The position numbers were made by a program, and so were the translations under genes. 64,000 bases of DNA, taken from the NCBI RefSeq assembly GCF_022829725.1, contig NZ_JAKSYG010000256.1:186001-250000 (forward strand), in the 5' to 3' direction. Positions 34,948 through 43,922 of the stretch are shown here, piece after piece (the stretch's first letter is position 1; every line of letters starts with the position of its first letter). Below the pieces are notes generated by a model that was not told the DNA's origin, did not search any database, and worked only from the letters and a program-made list of their open reading frames with translations. The DNA comes from Methylobacterium sp. E-005. Its GTDB lineage: Bacteria > Pseudomonadota > Alphaproteobacteria > Rhizobiales > Beijerinckiaceae.

Positions 34948-37900
34948 ATGACCCACACCGCGATGCCGCAGCTCGACAGTTTCGATCCTGAGGTGCTCGA
35001 CGCCGCCCGTGACGTCGCCGCCAGGGCTGGTGTTCCGCTGGAGACCTGGATCGCCTCGGTCGTTCCCCAGCAGCAGCCCGGCACAGCGGGCAATCGTCGG
35101 CAGCGTCGCCGCCTTCGCGCCGAACAGCTCGACCGGCCGGTGAGCCGGCCGGAGACCCCGGTGCGTGCGGATGCCGGCATCGACGCGATCGGATCACGGC
35201 GGTGGGAACGCCCGGCCGAGGATCGCCCACCCGCCCGGCCAGCTGCCGTCGCCGAAACCTACACGGACGGCATCGCCGCCCTCATGAGCCGCCTCGACGG
35301 CCTCAATCAAACGCTGGACGCGGACCGGCGTGACGCGCAGATGGCCGAGGAACATCGGCTCGCGGAGATCGAAGCCCGGATCGAACGCGCCCTGAAGGCC
35401 GCTCCGGTCCAGCAGGTGACCGAGCGGCTCGGGGATATCGAGCGCCGTATGTCGCAGCTCGGCGAGCAGGTCGCCGCCACGCGTCAACCCGGCCGGCGCG
35501 CCCGCCCGGCCGCCGCCGACATCCGCAACGCCGTGCAGGATATCCGCCAGCGCCAGCGGGAGCTGTCGCAGGAGGTGACCGGCGACGCAGCCTCGCTGCC
35601 GGCCGATGGCGGCGTGGTCGCCAGCATGCGTCTGGATCTCGCCCGCCGCCTGGAGGCGCGCACCGAAGATGCCACCGCGACGTCGGCGGCCCTGTCCGAG
35701 CTCCAGGTGGAGACCGTCCGTCTGCGCCGGGCCATCGACCAGCTGGCCACGAGCCGCGACATCGGCGCGCTGGAGCAGGCCGTCACCGCGCTCACGAACG
35801 GTCTCGATCGCGCCCAGATCGGCACCGACCTCACCGCCATCGCGGCGCCGATCGAGGCGATTCGGCTTCAGGTCGAGCTCCTGGCCGAGGCGGTGGCCGA
35901 GCAGGTCCATGCCCGCGTCGCCGAGGATGTCCGCCGCCTGTCCGAGCGCCTCGACGATGTCGCGGCGACCGGCCCGGCGGATCCGGAGGGACAGACCCTG
36001 GCCGGGCTGTTCACGGAACTCGCCGAGATCCGGCAGCTGATCACTGCGCTGGCCGATCCGGAGCGGATCCAGAGCCTCGCGAACAGCCTGCAGGTGATCA
36101 GCGCCCAGGTGGTGCAGCTGCAGCGCATCGGAGCCGGGCCGGACCTGCGCCCATTGCTGGATGAGGTCCGCGGCGACGTGAAGGTCGCCGCGCCCGCAGC
36201 GCTCGCCGAGCAGATCCAGACGCTGGCCGAGAAGGTCGATCACCTCTGCGCGCTGCAGGATCGGGCTGAGCCCGTCATCGAGGAGGAGCGCGCGCAGCCC
36301 GGCGAGATGGCCTCCATCCAAGCCATGCTTCACACGCTGGCCGAGAAGGTGGACGCAGCCGGCGAGCACGAGGGCCTCGACGCCCTCGAGAAGCAGGTGA
36401 TGACCCTGGCCGACCGGCTGGACACGCCCCATGGCGGCGATCCGGCCCTGGCCGGACTCGAGCGCACCATGGGCGATCTTCTCGCGCAGGTCGCGGCCCT
36501 TCGGGACGCCGCCCCGAGCGAGGCCGTGGTCGAGCGCGCCGCGCGCAACGCGGTCGCCCACACCCTGAGCGGATCCGGGATCGCCGCGGAATCGGGCGAG
36601 ATCGGCCTGCTGCGCGCCAGCCTCGCCGACATGCAGGCGCGGCAGGCCGCCTCGGACGAACGCCTCGGCGCCACGCTGGAGGGGGTTCAGACCGCCCTCG
36701 AACGTCTGATCGTCCGCCTTGGTCCCGCGGAGGCTGGCGAACCGCGGGTTCCGTCCCTGGGCGAACGCCTGATGTCGTCCACCAGCCCGGATGTGACGCT
36801 GGCCGCCGCGGATCGGGAAACGGCCGGCCGGTCGTCCGTGGGCGAAACCCCGCTGCTCGCCGACGACCTCCTCGAACCCGGGAGCGGGCGGCCTGCGCGT
36901 GCGCCGCGCGGGGGGCGTGATTCGGCAGGCCGCCGGTCTGCCAAGGATCCGCAGGCCGAATCGGTCCGCGTTCGGCTCAGCGTCGATTCCGGACCCGAGA
37001 GCGATATCAAGACGAGCTTCATCGCGGCGGCGCGCCGGGCCGCACAGGCTGCCCAGGCGGAACTGGCCGCGGAAGCGCCTGCCGAACGTCGGGACACCCG
37101 TGCCACGAAGCCGGCGATGCCGCAGGCTTCGGGCGAGCCGGGCCGGCTCGGCCGGTTGCGGAGCGAGATCGACCGCCGGCGTCGGCCGCTGCTGCTCGGG
37201 CTGGCCGCGATCGTCCTGGCGCTCGGCGCCCTGCAGGCGGTCAAGCTGCGCGCACCTGATGAGCCCCGTCCGGTGGTCGCCGCGAGCCAGGCCGCACCGG
37301 TCGGCGGCGAGGCCCCAGGTAACACCGCGAAGGCGGACGCCAAGTCCGAGACCGGTGAGGCTGCCAGGGAGGCTTCGAAAGATGCCGCGAAGGAGCCCGC
37401 CAAGGTCGCCGGGGCGGAGGGCTGGAAGGATGCCCCGGGCGCAAAGCCGCCCGTGACCGATCCGACCACCACCCAGGCCCTGCCGAACCCTGTTCCCGCC
37501 GAGGCGCATGCGAGCGCCGCGAAGGCCGCCCTTCCGCAGGTCGCGGGGATGAACACCCTGCAGGCCGATCTCGGTGGCGTGCCGGTGGGCCTTGCCAAAA
37601 CGAAGGCGTCCGCGCTCGGGGGCGACGGCACGGCGGTCTGGGATCTTGCCACGCGGGAGGCCGATGGCCGCGGCATGCCGCGCGATCTCGCGCTCGCGGC
37701 CAAGCTGTTCGAGAAGCTGGCGACGGCGGGCTATGCTCCGGCGCAGTACAAGCTTGCCGGCCAGTACGAGAAGGGTGCTGGCGTTGTCCGCGACCTCGAT
37801 AAGGCCAAGCTCTGGTACGGCCGCGCCGCCGATCAGGGTCATGCCCGGTCGATGCACAACCTCGCGGTGATCTTCGCCGAGAACCCGGCCGCCAATGGCA

Positions 37901-38283
37901 AGCCGGACTTCGCCTCCGCGGCGTCCTGGTTCCGCCAAGGGGCGGAGTACGGTGTCCGCGACAGCCAGTACAACCTCGGCGTGCTGTACGCCCGCGGCAT
38001 GGGTCTGACACAGGATCTGGTGCAGTCCTACGCGTGGTTCGCCGCCGCCGCCGCCCAGGGCGACGAGGACGCGGCCAAGAAGCGGGACGACGTGGCCAAC
38101 AAGCTCAGCACTGCTGAACTCGCCAGCGGGAAGAGCCTCGCAGCCTCGTTCAAGCCGCGAAAGATTGACGCGGCGGTCAACGAGCCGCCGAGTGCCAAAG
38201 CCGGTGCTCCGGCCCCGATGTCGCTGATCGGCGCTCCCACGCCGAGCCCCGTCGCCTTCACGACCGGACCGAAGCGGTCCTAA
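34948..38283 (+). CDS. PodJ-like polar localisation protein with Sel1 repeats
   Basis: 1111 residues. The first ~700 are rich in long heptad-like helices (e.g. EEHRLAEIEARIERALKAAPVQQVTERLGDIERRMSQL), a cytoplasmic coiled-coil region. One membrane span follows at ~746-766 (PLLLGLAAIVLALGALQAV). After a Pro/Ala/Lys-rich linker, the periplasmic end holds about four Sel1-type repeats (LAAKLFEKLATAGYAPAQYKLAGQYEKGAG.., AKLWYGRAADQGHARSMHNLA.., AASWFRQGAEYGVRDSQYNLGVLYARGMG..). This architecture is that of PodJ of Caulobacter and PdhS/DivJ-associated pole organisers in Hyphomicrobiales. ATG 34948 is a cautious start; a GTG at 34828 would add 40 residues. Confidence 0.8.
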   Translation: MTHTAMPQLDSFDPEVLDAARDVAARAGVPLETWIASVVPQQQPGTAGNRRQRRRLRAEQLDRPVSRPETPVRADAGIDAIGSRRWERPAEDRPPARPAAVAETYTDGIAALMSRLDGLNQTLDADRRDAQMAEEHRLAEIEARIERALKAAPVQQVTERLGDIERRMSQLGEQVAATRQPGRRARPAAADIRNAVQDIRQRQRELSQEVTGDAASLPADGGVVASMRLDLARRLEARTEDATATSAALSELQVETVRLRRAIDQLATSRDIGALEQAVTALTNGLDRAQIGTDLTAIAAPIEAIRLQVELLAEAVAEQVHARVAEDVRRLSERLDDVAATGPADPEGQTLAGLFTELAEIRQLITALADPERIQSLANSLQVISAQVVQLQRIGAGPDLRPLLDEVRGDVKVAAPAALAEQIQTLAEKVDHLCALQDRAEPVIEEERAQPGEMASIQAMLHTLAEKVDAAGEHEGLDALEKQVMTLADRLDTPHGGDPALAGLERTMGDLLAQVAALRDAAPSEAVVERAARNAVAHTLSGSGIAAESGEIGLLRASLADMQARQAASDERLGATLEGVQTALERLIVRLGPAEAGEPRVPSLGERLMSSTSPDVTLAAADRETAGRSSVGETPLLADDLLEPGSGRPARAPRGGRDSAGRRSAKDPQAESVRVRLSVDSGPESDIKTSFIAAARRAAQAAQAELAAEAPAERRDTRATKPAMPQASGEPGRLGRLRSEIDRRRRPLLLGLAAIVLALGALQAVKLRAPDEPRPVVAASQAAPVGGEAPGNTAKADAKSETGEAAREASKDAAKEPAKVAGAEGWKDAPGAKPPVTDPTTTQALPNPVPAEAHASAAKAALPQVAGMNTLQADLGGVPVGLAKTKASALGGDGTAVWDLATREADGRGMPRDLALAAKLFEKLATAGYAPAQYKLAGQYEKGAGVVRDLDKAKLWYGRAADQGHARSMHNLAVIFAENPAANGKPDFASAASWFRQGAEYGVRDSQYNLGVLYARGMGLTQDLVQSYAWFAAAAAQGDEDAAKKRDDVANKLSTAELASGKSLAASFKPRKIDAAVNEPPSAKAGAPAPMSLIGAPTPSPVAFTTGPKRS

Positions 38284-38421
38284 CTGGGATTGAACGGAGC
38301 GCGGTGCCGGACAATCCGAGCTTGACCGCGCTCCCGCGATGCGGGAACGCTCCGCCCGGGTGGCGTCGGACCGAAGTGGGGCCGCGTAGGTCGCCAGCCC
38401 TTGCCGTTGCTCGGAGGATGG

Positions 38422-38859
38422 ATGGCGCGCCGGAACACCATCCCGATCGGCGCCCTGGTGCTCGGTGTGGCCGGGCTCATCCCGTTCCTGGGTTTCGCGG
38501 CCCTGGCGGTCTCGGGCAGTGATGGCGGCCTGAGCAGCCTTGGATTGGCGCCGCGGACGATCCTCTCGGCCTATGGCGCGGTGATCGCCTCGTTCCTCGG
38601 CGGCATCCGTTGGGGGGCCGCCGCGGCGCGCAATGCCGGCAATGCCGATTACCTCGTGGCGATCATCCCCTCCCTGGTCGCCTGGGCCGCGATGGCGGCG
38701 CCGGCGCCGTGGGATCTGCGCATCCTCGGCGTTCTCGTGCTCGCCTGGGGCCTCATCGATCAGGACCTGCACCGCCGGGGCCTGGCGCCGCTCTGGCTCG
38801 GGCGGTTGCGGCTGGTGCTGTCGGGCGTGGCCGGCGCGGCGCTGCTGGTGGCGGCCTGA
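38422..38859 (+). CDS. DUF3429 integral membrane protein
   Basis: 145 residues with four to five hydrophobic spans (IGALVLGVAGLIPFLGFAALAV; TILSAYGAVIASFLGGIRWG; VAIIPSLVAWAAMAA; LGVLVLAWGLIDQD). The motif YGAVIASFLGGIRWG is the core signature of DUF3429. No function is known. ATG 38422 is preceded by GGAGG. It follows the PodJ-like gene by 138 bp. Confidence 0.82.
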   Translation: MARRNTIPIGALVLGVAGLIPFLGFAALAVSGSDGGLSSLGLAPRTILSAYGAVIASFLGGIRWGAAAARNAGNADYLVAIIPSLVAWAAMAAPAPWDLRILGVLVLAWGLIDQDLHRRGLAPLWLGRLRLVLSGVAGAALLVAA

Positions 38860-39134
38860 AGCCGGGCTTTGCGGACTGCGTTTGGCCAGGGGGGTCGGAT
38901 CCCGAAACCCGGCAGTCGGTTCCCACGGTCGTTTGTGGTGGTGGATATCTGCTGTTCCCGTTTCGGGTGCAGAACTGAGGACAGCGGACGGTCAGCGATT
39001 GGCTGAAGCCGGCCGCCCGGTGCTCGTCCGCTTCGGAGGGGAACTGCCAGACCAGCGGACAAACTGATTCTGACCCGTTCGGGTCATTCCCGATGGGGCT
39101 TCGCGACGTCAGCGATGAAACCGCCTGATCGAAC

Positions 39135-39512
39135 CTAGCTTTGACGACGGGCTGTCCAGCTTCCCGAACACGACGTCAGACCAGACAGTGACCACCGACC
39201 GCTTCCGCCTGACCCACGCAGGCGACCCACGACTTGAACATTGGCGAGGCCTTTGCGGATCGTGCCGCGGATCCGTCCGTCCGCTGCGGTGCGACCCGAG
39301 GCGTCGACGCTATTCTCTCCGGCATCGTCCACGTTTCCATCGCGGATGACGATCGGGTAGCGGTATGGCCCCGTGCACGAACCCGTTTCGGTCGTGGCAA
39401 CGACCGACCAAGCGCCGTCAAAGCGCCCGGCCGCCATAGACGGCGTGGGAGCCAGACCAAGGACCAGGATCAAGGCGGACGAACGCGTCGCGTTCTGGAA
39501 ATTGACCATCAT
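39135..39512 (-). CDS. Small exported protein, unknown
   Basis: 125 residues. A signal peptide is visible (SSALILVLGLAPTPSMAA), after which the mature part starts GRFDGAWSVVATTETGSCTGPYRYPIVIRDG and contains two cysteines (CTGP, CSGS). This FDG-x-W-x-V opening is a recurring feature of small secreted alphaproteobacterial proteins. Promoter-side palindromes lie just upstream (39535-39572). Confidence 0.6.
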   Translation of the reverse strand: MMVNFQNATRSSALILVLGLAPTPSMAAGRFDGAWSVVATTETGSCTGPYRYPIVIRDGNVDDAGENSVDASGRTAADGRIRGTIRKGLANVQVVGRLRGSGGSGRWSLSGLTSCSGSWTARRQS

Positions 39513-39534
39513 CGTCTCTCGTGGAAGTAGAGTT

Positions 39535-39572
39535 TAGATTGCAATCTAGTTGAGTTGAGTTCGTATACTCAA
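39535..39572. promoter_or_regulatory. Two adjacent palindromes upstream of the small exported-protein gene
   Basis: TAGATTGCAATCTA (39535-39548) is a perfect 14-bp palindrome, and TTGAGT-N6-ACTCAA (39555-39572) is a perfect 6-bp inverted repeat. Both lie 22-60 bp upstream of the minus-strand start at 39512, a position suited to an operator. No regulator is known. Confidence 0.35.
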
Positions 39573-40760
39573 TTCTACAGTGCGGCTCGAAGCCGACACT
39601 TCAAGACATGTGCGCTCGACGCGGGCGTTGGCATGTTCGCCGAGCTGTTGCGGGACGAGCAGGGTTATCGAAGGCCCCTGACGATATTCGATTTCGCCGA
39701 ACCCCTTGCCCGCCCTTATGACTTGACGCGCGGCATGATGCGCACTATGGCTCGGATGGGATCCGCTCAGTGTGGACGTTTCAATGCTTGGCTCGGACAC
39801 GAAATGGCCTTGAACTGACCCTCAGATGGCGCATCTAAACTGACGTACGGGCGTGATGCCTTGAAATCGTGCCGCATTCAGGCTCGTCGAACCGGATCGG
39901 ACTTTGGTTCGGGTGCAGCCCGGACCTGCGCCGCACGTCCACCAAGCCTGGAACGGCGCCATCGGCATCCGACCGACGGTGGTTGGTGACGACCTGGGTG
40001 AAGGTCACATCACGAAGGGCTACGGGCCGGACGCGCACCGGGAGTGGTGCGGGCGCCCGGCCGCGCGGCCGTGCCGAGCAAGAGGGCGACCGGCCCAGCA
40101 CAACCTCAGAATGGGGATAGAATTCGAGCACGAGCAACATTGCCACTACGAAGCGGATTGAGCAGATATGGAAACGGGATCCCTCGTTTCACTAAGAAAA
40201 ATCTACCAGTAGGCATTTTTATAATCCGACTGGGTCGGGCCCGATAACGCCCGCGGAGGTCAAAAGGATGTGCGCTCGTGTCGAGCGCTGCGACCGGGGT
40301 TATCAGCCCCGCGGCAGGGGAGGCGGTGCGCCTCTTCGACACGACCGTGCCATGGAACCAATTGCCCGCACGTCACCTCGGGCCTGTACGGCGGCGGCGA
40401 CTGGGGCGGTTTCGCCGGTGTTTCCCGACGATGCCCGGTCCGGTCATGTGTCTCGTGCTTTGTCTCAGGCCACGTTGAGCGTGCGGGCGATACGGCCGCG
40501 GGCCACGCAGAATATCCGCGCTGGTTGAACGCCTGGAATGTCTCGACTGACCGCGGTGGGGCGCATCGCTGTCAAAGGACCGGCGGAACACGCATCCGCT
40601 ACCGAGAGCCGCCCAGCCGCTCATGAATGACTGGGTCGCGTCGAGACCAGCCGCTTGCCTGCTCGACCCATGGACGTCCGCGCAGGGAGCGCGTGGTTTG
40701 CCTGCGCCAAAAGCGGCCGCGGCCCGTCCCACCGCGCACAAGCCCCCCCCCCAACACAAC

Positions 40761-40786
40761 GGCGGGCGCCCCAGAGGACGCCCGCC
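40761..40786 (-). terminator. Hairpin downstream of icd
   Basis: GGCGGGCG (40761-40768) pairs perfectly with CGCCCGCC (40779-40786), 26 bp after the icd stop on the minus strand. The trailing sequence has only a weak T run, so the mechanism may not be purely intrinsic. Confidence 0.5.
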
Positions 40787-40812
40787 GCCTGTTCGATCGA
40801 GGCGTGTAAGCC

Positions 40813-42027
40813 TCACGCACCCATGGCGGTCTTCAGGTTCTGATCGACCTTGTCGAGGAAGCCCGTGGTCGAGAGCCACTTCTGCTCCGGCCCGACGAGC
40901 AACGCCAGATCCTTGGTCATGAAGCCCGCCTCGACGGTGTCGACACAGACCTTCTCGAGGGTGGCGGAGAACTTCGCCAGATCGTCGTTGCCGTCGAGCT
41001 TGGCGCGGTGCGACAGGCCGCGGGTCCAGGCGAAGATCGAGGCGATCGAGTTGGTCGAGGTTTCGCGGCCCTTCTGGTGCTCGCGGTAATGGCGGGTGAC
41101 CGTGCCGTGGGCGGCCTCGGCCTCCACGGTCTGGCCGTCCGGCGTCATCAGAACCGAGGTCATCAGGCCGAGCGAGCCGAAGCCCTGCGCGGCGGTATCC
41201 GACTGCACGTCGCCGTCGTAGTTCTTGCAGGCCCAGACGTAGCCGCCCGACCACTTGAGGCACGAGGCCACCATGTCGTCGATCAGGCGGTGCTCGTAGG
41301 TGATGCCGAGCGGCTTGAACTTCGTCTCGAACTCCTCCTCGTAGACCTTCTGGAACAGGTCCTTGAACCGGCCGTCATAGGCCTTGAGGATGGTATTCTT
41401 GGTCGAGAGGTAGACCGGGTACTTGCGGGCCAGCCCGTAGTTCAGTGACGCCCGGGCGAAGTCGATGATCGACTGGTCGAGGTTGTACATCGACATGGCG
41501 ACGCCGGCCTCGGGGAACTTGAACACCTCCTTCTCGATGACCGTGCCGTCATCGCCCTCGAACTTGATGGTCAGGCGGCCCTTGCCGGGCACCTTGAAGT
41601 CCGTGGCGCGGTACTGGTCGCCGTAGGCGTGGCGACCGATCACGAAGGGCTGGGTCCAGCCGGGGACGAGCCGGGGGACGTTCTTGCAGATGATCGGCTC
41701 GCGGAAGATCACGCCGCCCAGGATGTTGCGGATCGTGCCGTTGGGCGAGCGCCACATCTCCTTGAGGCCGAATTCCTGGACCCGCTGCTCGTCGGGGGTG
41801 ATGGTGGCGCATTTCACGCCGACGCCGTGGCGCTTGATCGCCTCGGCGGCGTCGACCGTCACCTTGTCGTTGGTGGCGTCGCGGTGCTCGACGCCGAGGT
41901 CGTAATAGTCGAGGTCGACGTCGAGATAGGGATGGATCAGTTTGTTCTTGATCTCGGCCCAGATGATCCGGGTCATCTCGTCGCCGTCGAGCTCGACGAC
42001 GGGGTTCGCTACCTTGATCTTCGCCAT
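40813..42027 (-). CDS. icd: NADP-dependent isocitrate dehydrogenase
   Basis: 404 residues, the homodimeric eukaryote-like type II enzyme found in alphaproteobacteria. It converts isocitrate to 2-oxoglutarate in the TCA cycle. Seen: ELDGDEMTRIIWAEIK near the start, the substrate loop KEMWRSPNGTIRNILGGVIFREPI (Ser and Arg contacting isocitrate), NYDGDVQSDTAAQGFGSLGLM with the metal aspartates, and AAHGTVTRHYREHQKGRETSTNSIASIFAW, which holds the NADP-recognising residues. A separate transcript, divergent from trmJ and followed by a hairpin. Confidence 0.97.
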   Translation of the reverse strand: MAKIKVANPVVELDGDEMTRIIWAEIKNKLIHPYLDVDLDYYDLGVEHRDATNDKVTVDAAEAIKRHGVGVKCATITPDEQRVQEFGLKEMWRSPNGTIRNILGGVIFREPIICKNVPRLVPGWTQPFVIGRHAYGDQYRATDFKVPGKGRLTIKFEGDDGTVIEKEVFKFPEAGVAMSMYNLDQSIIDFARASLNYGLARKYPVYLSTKNTILKAYDGRFKDLFQKVYEEEFETKFKPLGITYEHRLIDDMVASCLKWSGGYVWACKNYDGDVQSDTAAQGFGSLGLMTSVLMTPDGQTVEAEAAHGTVTRHYREHQKGRETSTNSIASIFAWTRGLSHRAKLDGNDDLAKFSATLEKVCVDTVEAGFMTKDLALLVGPEQKWLSTTGFLDKVDQNLKTAMGA

Positions 42028-42221
42028 GGACAGTTGCCTCCCGCGTTGTCCCCGCGCACGGCATGCAAGGGCCGTGCGGTCGCCCGCCCGGACGGGTCGG
42101 ACGAAAATTCGCCCCGCGACATAGCGCGGCCCTTCCGGCGACGGAAGGCGCGGGCTGTCATCCGGGCCGCTTCGTCACCCGGGCCTCGACGGGCGCGGCC
42201 CGGCCATGCCAGACGGCCTGT

Positions 42222-42995
42222 ATGACGAGCCGAGACACACAGGGCGACGCCCCCAGAAAGGTGACCGAACTCCCGCCGGGGCTCGCCCCCACGGTGATCC
42301 TCGTGGAGCCACAGCTCGCCGAGAATATCGGCATGACGGCCCGCGCCATGGCGAATTTCGGCCTGTCGGACTTGCGCCTCGTCAATCCGAAGAACGGATG
42401 GCCCAAGAAGGGCGTGCGCGAAGCGGCCTCCGGCGCGACGCATGTCCTCGACCGGGCGACGCTCTTCGGCAGCGTCGCCGAGGCGATCGCCGATTGCCAC
42501 TACGTGCTGGCCACCACGGCGCGCGAGCGCGGGCAGATGAAGCGCGTCTTCGCGCCCGAGGAGGCGATGGGTGAAGTCGTCGCGCGGGAGGGGCAGCGCA
42601 TTGCCGTGATGTTCGGCCGCGAGCGGGTCGGGCTCACTAATGACGAGGTGTCGCTGGCCGACGCCATCGTGACGTTTCCGGTCTCGCCGGATTTCCCCTC
42701 GCTCAACCTCGCCCAGGCGGTGCTGCTGGTCGGCTACGCGTGGCGTCAGGCGAGCGGCCGGGCCAAGCTGCCGTTCTCGGGGGAGCTGCTTTCGCCACCG
42801 GCGACCCGCGAGGCTCTACTCGCGCTGTTCGGGAGCCTGGAGGCCGCCCTCGACGCGGCCGGCTTTTACCCGCCGGAGAAGCGCGACATCATCGCCCGCA
42901 ACATGCGCGACATGCTCCATCGCATGGAGCTGACCGAGCAGGATGTGCGCACCTTCCGCGGCGCGCTGCGGGCGCTGACCCGGAAGGGCGTCTGA
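42222..42995 (+). CDS. trmJ: tRNA (cytidine/uridine-2'-O)-methyltransferase TrmJ
   Basis: 257 residues of the SPOUT methyltransferase fold. It methylates the 2'-hydroxyl of residue 32 in tRNA. Seen: TVILVEPQLAENIGMTARAMANFGLSDLRLV, the motif 1 N-I-G-x-x-A-R; GRERVGLTNDEV (motif 2); and PSLNLAQAVLLVGYAWRQ (motif 3), with the SAM knot. The C-terminal helices are typical for TrmJ. The frame is open upstream but ATG 42222 gives the standard N-terminus. Confidence 0.92.
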   Translation: MTSRDTQGDAPRKVTELPPGLAPTVILVEPQLAENIGMTARAMANFGLSDLRLVNPKNGWPKKGVREAASGATHVLDRATLFGSVAEAIADCHYVLATTARERGQMKRVFAPEEAMGEVVAREGQRIAVMFGRERVGLTNDEVSLADAIVTFPVSPDFPSLNLAQAVLLVGYAWRQASGRAKLPFSGELLSPPATREALLALFGSLEAALDAAGFYPPEKRDIIARNMRDMLHRMELTEQDVRTFRGALRALTRKGV

Positions 42996-42998
42996 CGA

Positions 42999-43181
42999 CT
43001 AGGGCGCCGCTTCCATCTCCGGCGGCTTGCCCCCACCGAAGCAGCGCCCGACCGCCTCCCAGAAGGCCGCCTGCTCCTCTTCGGTGCAGGCGGCCATGCG
43101 CGCCTCGACCTTGGCGCGGCCCGCCACCGCGTCGGTGGTTGTGGCGACCTCCGCCTCGCTCGGGTTGCTCGCTTTGGCCAT
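42999..43181 (-). CDS. 60-residue hypothetical protein
   Basis: Reads MAKASNPSEAEVATTTDAVAGR near its start, then an acidic helix (CTEEEQAAFWEAVGRCFGG) with two cysteines. Soluble; unknown. The stop lies 4 bp beyond the convergent trmJ stop, and the gene is divergent from ccmA. Confidence 0.5.
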   Translation of the reverse strand: MAKASNPSEAEVATTTDAVAGRAKVEARMAACTEEEQAAFWEAVGRCFGGGKPPEMEAAP

Positions 43182-43283
43182 GGATATGCCTCCGTTTGGG
43201 AACGAAAGCGCAGCTCGGCCGTGCGGTTCCGTTCCGCCGCGCATTCGGGCATGGAGGGCGCCAGGGAATAGGCGGGGCATCGG

Positions 43284-43922
43284 GTGCGGCTGAGTGTAGA
43301 CAATCTGGCCTGCCGCCGCTCCGGCCGCCGCATCTTTGCCAACCTGTCCTTCGCCCTCGGGCCGGGCGACGCCCTGGCGGTGACCGGCCGCAACGGCGCC
43401 GGCAAATCGAGCCTGCTGGCCATCCTGTCCGGCCGATTGCGGCCGGATGCCGGGCGGATCGACGTCGCCGAGGTCGGCGAGGCGAGCCTGCCGGAATGCC
43501 TGCACGCGGTGGGCCACCGGGACGGGCTGAAGAGTTCCCTGACGGCTGGCGAGAACCTCCTGTTCGCCCAGCGCATCCTCGGCGCGCCGCGCCTTGCCCC
43601 CCGCGACGCGCTGGAACGGCTCGGCCTCGGCCATGCCCACGATCTGCCGGTGGCGTATCTCTCGGCCGGCCAGCGGCGGCGGGTGGCGCTCGCGCGGCTC
43701 CTCGTCTGCGCCCGGCCGCTCTGGCTGCTCGATGAACCGACAGCCGCACTCGATACGGCGTCGCAGGCCGTGCTCGCCGAGCTGATGGCGGGCCACCGGG
43801 AGGGCGGCGGCCTCGTGATCGCGGCGACCCATCAGGCGCTCGGCCTCGCGGACGCCGCGGAGTTGCGCATCGAGGCCGCCGCCGCTGCCCCCATGGCGGA
43901 TATCCTGGAGGAGTGGGCGTGA
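43284..43922 (+). CDS. ccmA: Heme exporter ATP-binding protein CcmA
   Basis: 212 residues. The ATPase of the CcmABCD complex in cytochrome c maturation. Walker A GRNGAGKSSL, the short ABC signature LSAGQRRRVALARLL and Walker B LWLLDEPTAALD are clear. The small size and the LPECLHAVGHRDGLKSSLTAGENL segment match CcmA. GTG is the start, as a longer N-terminus would lack the MRLSVDNLACRR opening. Its TGA overlaps the GTG of ccmB. Confidence 0.92.
   Translation: MRLSVDNLACRRSGRRIFANLSFALGPGDALAVTGRNGAGKSSLLAILSGRLRPDAGRIDVAEVGEASLPECLHAVGHRDGLKSSLTAGENLLFAQRILGAPRLAPRDALERLGLGHAHDLPVAYLSAGQRRRVALARLLVCARPLWLLDEPTAALDTASQAVLAELMAGHREGGGLVIAATHQALGLADAAELRIEAAAAAPMADILEEWA

Larger units (their letters stand above)
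39513..40812. other. 1.3-kb gene-poor region
   Basis: No frame here is convincing on either strand. It starts with palindromes upstream of the exported-protein gene, includes an AT-rich stretch near 40180-40240 and ends with a run of ten C residues and the icd terminator. It looks like decayed sequence, but no parent gene can be recognised. Confidence 0.4.

Noticed and set aside
35194..38772. Long open frame (about 1190 codons) antisense to the PodJ-like gene
   Set aside because: High GC keeps antisense frames open. Its translation lacks motifs and is rich in Arg/Gly/Asp, while the sense strand shows coiled coils, a membrane span and Sel1 repeats.
39546..39818. Overlapping 84- and 87-codon frames on opposite strands
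   Set aside because: Neither has a recognisable domain, and the region also carries palindromes better explained as regulatory.
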